Positions 56,754 to 64,000 of a DNA stretch of 64,000 nucleotides are shown here, in pieces. Source of the stretch: Mesostigma viride. Lineage: Eukaryota; Streptophyta; Mesostigmatophyceae; Mesostigmatales; Mesostigmataceae. The translations under genes and the position numbers were made by a program. Positions within the stretch are counted from its first letter, which is position 1, and the number at the start of each line of letters is the position of its first letter. The notes beneath the pieces were generated by a model that had not been told where the DNA came from, made no database searches, and saw nothing but the letters and a program-made list of their open reading frames with translations. The DNA is taken from NCBI GenBank assembly GCA_009746045.1, contig RPFO01000240.1, forward strand, positions 754,042 through 818,041, given 5' to 3'.

Positions 56754-57211
56754 GTGAGGAAAGCTAGCTGCAATTAAGGGATGCATGGTTAGGGAAGCTA
56801 GCAGCAAGGCTCTGGCTTGACGTCAGAGCCCGGGAAAGTAGGAATAGGGAAATGGAGGGTATACCTTCCTTTGCCAGTTTGAGCATAGATCTTGTTTGCA
56901 CAATATCTGGCTATGAAAAACGGCGTACAAGGTAATAACTAACACAGAGTTATCACAGATCGATTTGGCAGAAGTTGTTCCATTTCGTACTAGTATCAAA
57001 CAAAGATACGTCATCGGTTGTCTACCTGCATGCCCGGGTTGCATCCCATCCTGCTTTAGACTTGACCATGGAGATGCACAGATTGGCTTCAGGGTTAGAT
57101 GTTGACTGTGCAACGTTTCCACGCTCATGTGTCATGCGCCATGGGTGCCCCAGTTGCCGTAATGCACCCCCGTTCAACGTTTGCCTCCAATGGTTTCAAG
57201 TGCTTTGAATT
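56754..57211 (+). other. 5' part of intron 12
   Basis: No gene or repeat recognised. Confidence 0.6.
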
Positions 57212-57771
<560 letters not shown>

Positions 57772-57846
57772 TGCCCACTTTTTGCTTTTTGTTCGTTCGT
57801 TTGTTGCTTGGCTTGGCCCCTGGGGTGCCTTCCCTTCCCTCATCAG

Positions 57847-57932
57847 GACGCACTTCTGTGCTCGCGGGTGTTAGGCCAGGTGTGGAATGAGTTTGTCGAC
57901 AGCATGAGGGAGGAGGACCTGCTTAGCAACAC
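57847..57932 (+). CDS. CALS/GSL: Callose synthase exon 13
   Basis: This 86-bp exon gives residues 728-755 plus two bases. VLGQVWNEFVDSMREEDLLS matches the family's F-x-x-x-WN-x-I-I-x-S-x-REEDL-I-S block. Acceptor CCTCATCAG, donor AGCAACAC|GTGAGT. The split Thr codon is completed by exon 14. Confidence 0.94.
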
Positions 57933-60213
57933 GTGAGTGGGGTCATGCAGAATGCAGAATGCTACCGTAAGACACTTGTAACAGCTAGCATTATTGTATA
58001 GCACTGCATGTAATGGACAGAATGAAACTGGCTACAAGGCAGCGGAGAGTTATCATGCCTGAATCACGGGATACTATCCTTATGGTACGGTACTTCCATA
58101 ATGGCAGCATGAGGAATTTGGTGCATCTGCACGACATCAATGTAGTGGCTTTGCCCTAATTTTTGTCTCGGCAAACTATGCTTATGCTTTCCTGCTGACG
58201 TGCTGCAAGGTCACTGGCAGCAGCATCCACAGAGTAGAAGCATGGGCCTGATTGGGGCGTGTGCAAGTGTGGGTTACACAATGTGGGTTCATGGGAGGGA
58301 GTGAAGCACTCGGCTATGCGGCATGTTGAATCAATTGCGTGTTGACAGGATGTGGATAGGGGCAGATGCATCTGATGTTATGCAGACCCTCCTGTATCTG
58401 AGGCAGCAAGGGCTCTGAAGCAACCGCTTGCTAATCATGATTTCAAACTTCCTGGGTGTAAGAAAGGTTGATCCGGAAAAAAGTGGAGGCCGCATTAAAC
58501 TGTCTAGTATGGATGTCAGGGTAGGAGAGAGGGGCTTTGGAAAGGGTGGAGGGTTATATGCGGGGAGGCCGGGCGAAGTATGGGGGAACGGGACTAAAAG
58601 TAACTGGAAGTCATGGCAGTAAGGTGTCAAGGGTGAATTTTACTCTGTGTGCACATGGTATGGGAATAAGGTTCGCGCCTCTTTGGCCCTCATGCTTACC
58701 GTTGTTAAAATCCGTCAAGATATTTCCGGCCCAGAGCGCAGGCCAGGTGCTCCGCCTGTCCTTTTGTAGACGCAAAACGGCACTTTTGGTATGATTTGCG
58801 CGTCTGACATGGTTCGACCGTGTGGTCGTTGGTCCCAGAATGAGATGACCAGTGTCTGGCTCCCAGTGCCAGGAACAGTAATTTTTAACCTGGCAGCAGA
58901 TCTCAGTTTTTCCAGTGCGTCAAGTGACGCCGGCAGGGGTATGCGAGGGCTCCAGAGCCGCTCTCGCGCCATGTATCAGTGAAATGACGGTCGAGTTCTC
59001 ATTTTATCGATCTGCCCATGTCAACCGGCATTTTTTTCCCCTGTCAGCACATGTTTTTCGAGCGGCTTTGTGCTGACCAGCCGGCTCGTGTTTTATGCCA
59101 AAATTCTTATGTCTATGAATTTGGCCCATCCCGGAATCGCCTTGATATGGCATTTGTTTTGCCCCTGGGTGTTGAGAAGTCCAAGGCCAAGTGTCAGAAG
59201 TTTCCAACCGGTTCCTCGTCTTCAGCCGGTTACATGTATTACCAAGTGGTTTAAAATATCAGTTGAGTGTGTGACCACATGTGTGGCACCACCGTTCCAG
59301 TGTACCCTGCATGGGCAGGCCTCCTATTGTAAAATCCAGCCTTCTGTTGGTGCTGGCCCATGTAGTTTGTCCCCAGCTAGCCATGCTGGTGTTGTCCTTG
59401 TGTCCCAGGACGTCCGTGCATGTGCAGGCCCCTGGCTTTGTAGTGTAGGTGTCCCTGCTTGTGCAGGCCCTTTGTCGTATGCCCCAGCTAGTTGCTGGTG
59501 CTGTTTGCTGTAGCATTGGACATCTGTCGTTGGTGTCCAGTGGCTGGCCCCCCTGGATCCTGTTGAGGGCACCCGTGTGCCCGATGTCTAGATGAGGGCA
59601 ACCCTGTGCCCCTTGTCCTGTTGATGGCACCTGTGCCACGTTTACCTCGCCTTTGCGCTCCTGCTGTCTGTTCCATTGGTGGCCATGGCAAGGCTAGGGT
59701 AAGGGGGGTTGCTAGGGTTTTGTATACCCGGCAAGCGCTAGACCTTAGGGGGAGTTTTTCCCATGGTAGTGGCTTAAGTTGAGCAAGGGGGTTTCAAGGG
59801 CAAATTTTACCCTGTGTGCCCAACTACCTGTTTATGTATTTTATGTAGTCTGGCCATCAATGTGTTGTAAACAGAGGCATTAGGGTTGCGTCCCTAATAT
59901 TCGCACCCGCTTACTGTCTTTCTGGCCGATAATTAAATAAGCTAGGTAGGGCTTGCCGTGACCTTTCTTTCCGGCACAGTTGATAGCACTGAAAATAGTG
60001 CAGTATAGCAAACGTTATAGCCTGCCAAAGTACTTTCGGCCACGGTACTTTGCGTGATGTAAGTGCCGACAGCACCATCCGCGGCCCAATGGTTCGTGTT
60101 CGTTATTGCGTGTGACACAAGTACTAGATGCACCGCATATGATGCGTTGGCATGTAGTTTGCTCGCAGTCTTGTCGATAGCAAGACAGCTAGGCTGTACG
60201 TTTCTGAAGTTAG
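57933..60213 (+). other. 5' part of intron 13, no gene recognised
   Basis: Mixed sequence. GTCAAGGGTGAATTTTAC-like sequence at 58627 recurs as TTCAAGGGCAAATTTTAC at 59791, hinting at an old direct-repeat element. TGTGCAGGCCC repeats locally at 59420-59470. No coding signal I trust. Confidence 0.5.
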
Positions 60214-60311
60214 TTGTTAACTCACTGTTTTGTGAGTAGCCGACACGAGTGGCATAACTGCCAGCCACAATGTGCGTTGCAATCACCTAGCATGTGCCTG
60301 ACCCGACGACA

Positions 60312-60758
60312 AGACACAAGGGAAAATGGACATGGCTATGGTCCTATAAGCCACTTCAAGGCCTCGAAAGGGGTGGCGCTGCCGAGCCGAGCCAAGAGCG
60401 TGAAATATCGGATTTCGGAGCGGGTGCTGCCGGGGGTGTTGGAGGACGCCAGCAACAATGGGATGGGAATCCGGTCGTGGGTCATGACAGTCAAGCCTGG
60501 AAATTGGCGGAACATGGAGGACAGGAAACTTTTCAGGAACATTGCATTGGCCATGGACACCCTTCTCAAGGAGCTGGGCTCAGCAGCCGGGGAGCTTGTG
60601 GGCATGGAGTACCTAATGAAGGTGGCGGCGGCCTTGCTGCAGGTGGAGGGGCAAGGAGGGGGGGGGTGGAAGGTTGCCAGCCACCTCCTGCCATTGGGGG
60701 AGGAGGCTGCACTGTCAGCCACCCCGGCTGTCAAGGCAGCTCTCCAAACTGCGATCCT
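60312..60758 (+). pseudogene. Coding-like frame of unknown product before the GGGT array
   Basis: A + strand frame with G/C-rich third positions reads KASKGVALPSRAKSVKYRIS, then VLPGVLEDASNNGMGIRSW, NWRNMEDRKLFRNIALAMDT, LLKELGSAAGELVGMEYLMK, and ALSATPAVKAALQTAIL up to the GGGT repeat, where it becomes a repeat artefact. It does not match the callose synthase block expected here, because exons 13 and 14 join without a gap. It may be a captured exon or transposon protein fragment. Confidence 0.3.
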
Positions 60759-61257
60759 GGTGGGTGGGTGGGTGGGTGGGTGGGTGGGTGGGTGGGTGGG
60801 TGGGTGGGTGGGTGGGTGGGTGGGTGGGTGGGTGGGTGGGTGGGTGGGTGGGTGGGTGGGTGGGTGGGTGGGTCGGTGGGTCGGTGGGTCGGTGGGTCGG
60901 TGGGTCGGTGGGTCGGTGGGTCGGTGGGTCGGTGGGTCGGTGGGTCGGTGGGTCGGTGGGTCGGTGGGTCGGTGGGTCGGTGGGTCGGTGGGTCGGTGGG
61001 TCGGTGGGTCGGTGGGTCGGTGGGTCGGTGGGTCGGTGGGTCGGTGGGTCGGTGGGTCGGTGGGTCGGTGGGTCGGTGGGTCGGTGGGTCGGTGGGTCGG
61101 TGGGTGGGTGGGTCGGTGGGTGGGTGGGTGGGTGGGTGGGTGGGTGGGTGGGTGGGTGGGTGGGTGGGTGGGTGGGTGGGTGGTGGGTGGGTGGGTGGGT
61201 GGGTGGGTGGGTGGGTGGGTGGGTGGGTGGGTGGGTGGGTGGATGGATGGATGGATG
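60758..61257. repeat. GGGT / GGGTCGGT array, G-rich on the RNA strand
   Basis: The layout is symmetric: pure GGGT repeats (about 60760-60870), a block of about 29 GGGTCGGT 8-mers (about 60871-61105), GGGT again (to about 61238), then GGAT. One base changed in every second 4-mer defines the inner block. Consecutive GGG runs make quadruplex formation likely in the transcript. Confidence 0.97.
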
Positions 61258-61608
61258 GGCCGGCCGGTGCAGTACCCTCGTGAAAAGCGCTAGTCTTACG
61301 CCACCTACGGCAGGTCGGTCCCCTTTGACCCCGTCCACGTGTCATACACCGGTGTATATAAAATTAGCGAAGCTCAACAAGTTTCATGGTTATTATCATA
61401 ATTGTTATCACAATCATCGTTATCATTTTTGCTATTTAGTGTAGGAAAGCGATTCCACATTCCTACCCACATCATGTGCTGCCTTTGTTCAAGTGTGCTG
61501 TCCTCGCTCAGGATTTCCTGTTTCGGCAAGGAGTGGCTGTCCTTGATTCACCCGTTTGTTTGCAGTTTCATGTCACGCCTTGCCAACGGCACCATCCACC
61601 CCCACCAG
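61258..61608 (+). other. 3' end of intron 13
   Basis: No gene recognised. It contains a short echo of the intron 11 element end at about 61309 and an ATCATNNTTATCA-type run at 61389-61435. Acceptor CACCCCCACCAG. Confidence 0.6.
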
Positions 61609-61693
61609 GGAAGCCTTTGCGCTGCGCTTCCCGCTGTCCTCCGTCGGCAAGCTGACGACAGTGCAGTGGCCTGTCTTCTTGCTAGCGGGCCAG
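61609..61693 (+). CDS. CALS/GSL: Callose synthase exon 14
   Basis: This 85-bp exon completes Thr 756, then EAFALRFPLSSVGKLTTVQW and PVFLLAGQ to residue 784. It equals the family's E-M-D-L-L-L-x-P...L-x-x-x-QWP-x-FLLA-x-K block. Donor GGCCAG|GTGAGG, phase 0. Three further GGCCAGGT sites follow within about 170 bp (61783, 61823, 61859). Confidence 0.93.
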
Positions 61694-62751
61694 GTGAGGG
61701 CCATATAAACGCGCGCAATGTTTTTGGCATAGTGAATTTAAGAATGTCATTAGATGTTCACACCCACCTTTTTGCTGGCGGCCAGGTGAGGGGTTGAATC
61801 AGGATGAGAGGACATGCAACGGCCAGGTTAGACATGTAGAAATATTCCTGCTAACTGACCAGGTGAGGGCAGATACATATGAGACATATAATGGCATTGC
61901 AGTGGTCAAATGAGTCAGTCTCTAATTTGTGTAGCATTATTTTTCCTGCTGGCCCTTGTAGGTGATGGGCGCAGAGTAGCCCATGGCCAGAATAGCGCAG
62001 CCTCCAAGAACTGGCTAGGCTGATCTTCAGTGTCAAATCTGTGAGGAATATCAGGCGGCAGCATGGTTGAAAGTGGGCAGCCATGTATGCTGTGTACTTC
62101 TAGATTACTATGCATCTGTCTCTGGAAGGTGATACCCCTGCAACTTCCAGCTTCGTGTTTAGTAGGCATGGCGAGGTATAATAAGGATGACCAACCCACT
62201 GTTCGCTCGCAACACAGTAACTCTTGATATAATGATGGCAGCTTCGTTGACTTGACTGCGGGACTATGGGGTCAGAAATACCAAGTCTGGATTTGTGCAT
62301 GGCTTGGAGCCGCCTGTGCACTTCAGGGACCGTTCCTATTCCTTGCTGCAGAGCGCTTTGTACTTGTACACGACTCGCATTCTCTTGCCAGGAAACTAGC
62401 TAGTCGCTAGAGCAATGAGAGGAGCCATAATGTCAAGTAGACTCCAATTCAGCAGCGGTGGTCCGACGTGTTTTAGGTTTTCACAGTCCTGAATGTTTAA
62501 TCCTCAATTTTTGCCTCGTTCACAGCTCTCCTTGGCATTGATCCATAGAAATGCCATTAAGTTTCGCAAAAGGCTGGCTGGTGGATGCATGTCACCTTGT
62601 TTCCCCACCAGTTTGGCAAAGTCCATGGCCCTGCGCTGTTGAAGAATGAGAACAATACTGCGCTTGGTCCACGTAACATGACCTCTCTCCACTCGTCCCT
62701 TGCCCTACCCAACACCTGTTTGTCCGCATTATCTTCATTGGTACATATCAG
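61694..62751 (+). other. Intron 14
   Basis: A 1058-bp GT-AG intron. Apart from the repeated GGCCAGGTGAGG-like sites in its first 170 bp, nothing is recognised. Confidence 0.7.
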
Positions 62752-62918
62752 TTCCAGCGGGGTATGGACCTGGCATCCAAGCACAGCTACCGACCATGGG
62801 ACAAGCAGAACATCGGGGATGGCCAGCCCAACTACATGAAGGCGGCCTTGCTGGAGGTGTTTGAGTGCACATTCAACCTGCTGGACGCGGTCATCCTGCC
62901 AGGGAGCCCAGAGAGCCT
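62752..62918 (+). CDS. CALS/GSL: Callose synthase exon 15
   Basis: This 167-bp exon gives residues 785-839 plus two bases. FQRGMDLASKHS aligns with the family's IP-x-A-L-D-M-A-x-D block, and YMKAALLEVFECTFNLLDAV with its Y-M-x-x-A-x-x-E-C-Y-x-S-F block. The acceptor ACATATCAG was chosen because it gives a gap-free alignment; an alternative AG six bases later (GTTCCAG) would drop two residues. Donor AGCCT|GTGAGT, phase 2. Confidence 0.88.
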
Positions 62919-63295
62919 GTGAGTAGCAACAGGTTTATTTAGAGTAGAGTGGACACTTGTCCATGAGACATGGGGTAGGACTCCATCGACCTTTGATGCA
63001 TCGTCCAAATTTACTGTTTAGATAGATACTACAAAATGGAGTTAAGGAAGTCAGCTGCTACTGGGACAGATGCTGTTACTTGTCTGTAATTCACTACTGC
63101 ACCTGGAAACGGGCATGGTGTATAATGATTGTTAGTCCTGACATTGAGAGTGGTTTAAGACTACACAAAAGCATCTTTCCCAGTTTAGCCTTTTGGAGTT
63201 TCGGCTGGTCCTTGATGTTCCGTGTAGATGACTTACCTCCCTACGTGAAAATGACGTAGTGCTGCTGCGATAAGGCAATGCAAAGCTGCTTTTGA
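62919..63295 (+). other. 5' part of intron 15
   Basis: No gene or repeat recognised. The next exon is outside the window. Confidence 0.7.
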
Positions 63296-63718
63296 CTACC
63301 GTAGTGGTCAAGATCACTGTGCGGCGAACTACTTTGTGGCCCAAAAACAAGGTGAAATATATATAATAGTTTGCGACCCAAAATGAAGGCGAAGTTTTAG
63401 GTTTGCGAGCCCATCAACTTGTTTATGATGGTCAGTGGCTGGTACCCAGCTTAATGAATAGGTACCCGCCTACCTATGTGTTTTGATTCATCAAGCACTG
63501 ATAAGTTATAATATATGGCCGGGCGTGGCCCTGAGTGGCCCGGTGCGGCCATGGAAGGTGAGCCCATGTACTTCATGACCTGTCTACTTGGGGCCGTGCG
63601 GCACGGCGCAGGCGCGACGCGGTAACATTTGAACTTTGCGACCCCAAATGAAGGCCATGAAAAGCAGTTTGCGAGGTCGATTTGCAAAGTAGTTAAAGTG
63701 ATCTTGACCACTACGGTA
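63296..63718. mobile_element. MITE of about 420 bp with a 23-bp inverted terminus
   Basis: CTACCGTAGTGGTCAAGATC plus ACT at about 63297 is repeated inverted at about 63695-63717. Inside this is a further paired AACTACTTTG/CAAAGTAGTT. Two inner near copies of TTTGCGACCC(A/C)AAATGAAGG lie at about 63371 and 63634. No open frame of note and no clear target duplication. Confidence 0.75.
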
Positions 63719-64000
63719 GTAGCAAGATCTATGTGTAGACGAGAAGCTTAGCATAGCCACCCATTCCACGTCAGTCCTGCCATTCCTACTGTTCTCTGTC
63801 ATGTGGACGAATGTGTACTACTATGCAGGCATTCAGTGTATGGAGTAAAGGGGAGTACTCTATAGTACCACTCTCTTGAATCTGTTCAGAGAGCCACTCT
63901 GTAAATCGTCTCATACTTTGGGATATTATACTCTCTCATGAGCTTACATGAGCTGCAAAACATGAAACTTTTTATAGCGCAATTTGAAGGCCTCTTTTCA
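63719..64000 (+). other. Intron 15, window end
   Basis: Nothing recognised. No exon matching the next callose synthase block was found before the window ends. Confidence 0.7.

Noticed and set aside
58624-59830. Possible LTR pair (GTCAAGGGTGAATTTTAC / TTCAAGGGCAAATTTTAC)
   Set aside because: Only about 35 bp match, with no TG...CA ends, primer site or polymerase domains between.
60674-61444. WVGG- and THPP-repeat frames
   Set aside because: Translations of the GGGT array.
62919-64000. Further callose synthase exon
   Set aside because: I searched by eye for the block following FNLLDAV and found no matching frame with splice sites.

Overview
This is a eukaryotic nuclear window, most likely from a green alga. 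It is dominated by one very large, intron-rich gene on the + strand: a callose (1,3-beta-glucan) synthase of the plant CalS/GSL type. I can join fifteen exons between 13453 and 62918 through GT-AG junctions with matching phases. They give about 839 codons covering the cytosolic FKS1-type domain, the first membrane cluster and the start of the large cytosolic region. The catalytic glucan-synthase domain must lie 3' of the window. The N-terminal part found in land-plant enzymes is not visible, so the true first exon(s) may lie upstream or be absent. Similarity to the land-plant proteins is clear but only moderate, and the exons sit in introns of up to 12.8 kb. That fits a chlorophyte or prasinophyte better than a land plant; the lineage is inference.

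Layout. 1-13452 holds no convincing host gene. It contains repeats, two copies each of TTAA-flanked piggyBac-like non-autonomous elements or their relatives, a TIR element, and a small TATA-preceded reading frame with an internal stop. 13453-23313 has exons 1-5. Intron 2 carries a triplicated 5' splice site. Intron 3 carries a hAT-like insertion with an 8-bp target duplication, whose uninterrupted counterpart lies 4 kb away. 23314-36110 is intron 5 (12.8 kb). It contains two large minisatellites, each split by a transposon-like insertion; the first minisatellite resembles the intron's own 5' splice site. 36111-44816 has exons 6-9 with a foldback element, a PHD-finger frame and further element copies. 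44817-50321 is intron 9, most of it one 4.3-kb array of 4/8-mers arranged as successive one-base variants. 50322-62918 has exons 10-15, with tandem element copies, a tyrosine-recombinase relic, a (CT)n/(C)n array and a GGGT array in the introns. The window ends inside intron 15.

The dominant theme is repeat growth around splice sites of one gene: 5' splice-site copies in introns 2 and 5, and expanded pyrimidine tracts just upstream of exons 10 and 13. Most very long open frames in the window are translations of these arrays and not genes. No tRNA, rRNA, CRISPR array or bacterial-type operon was seen.
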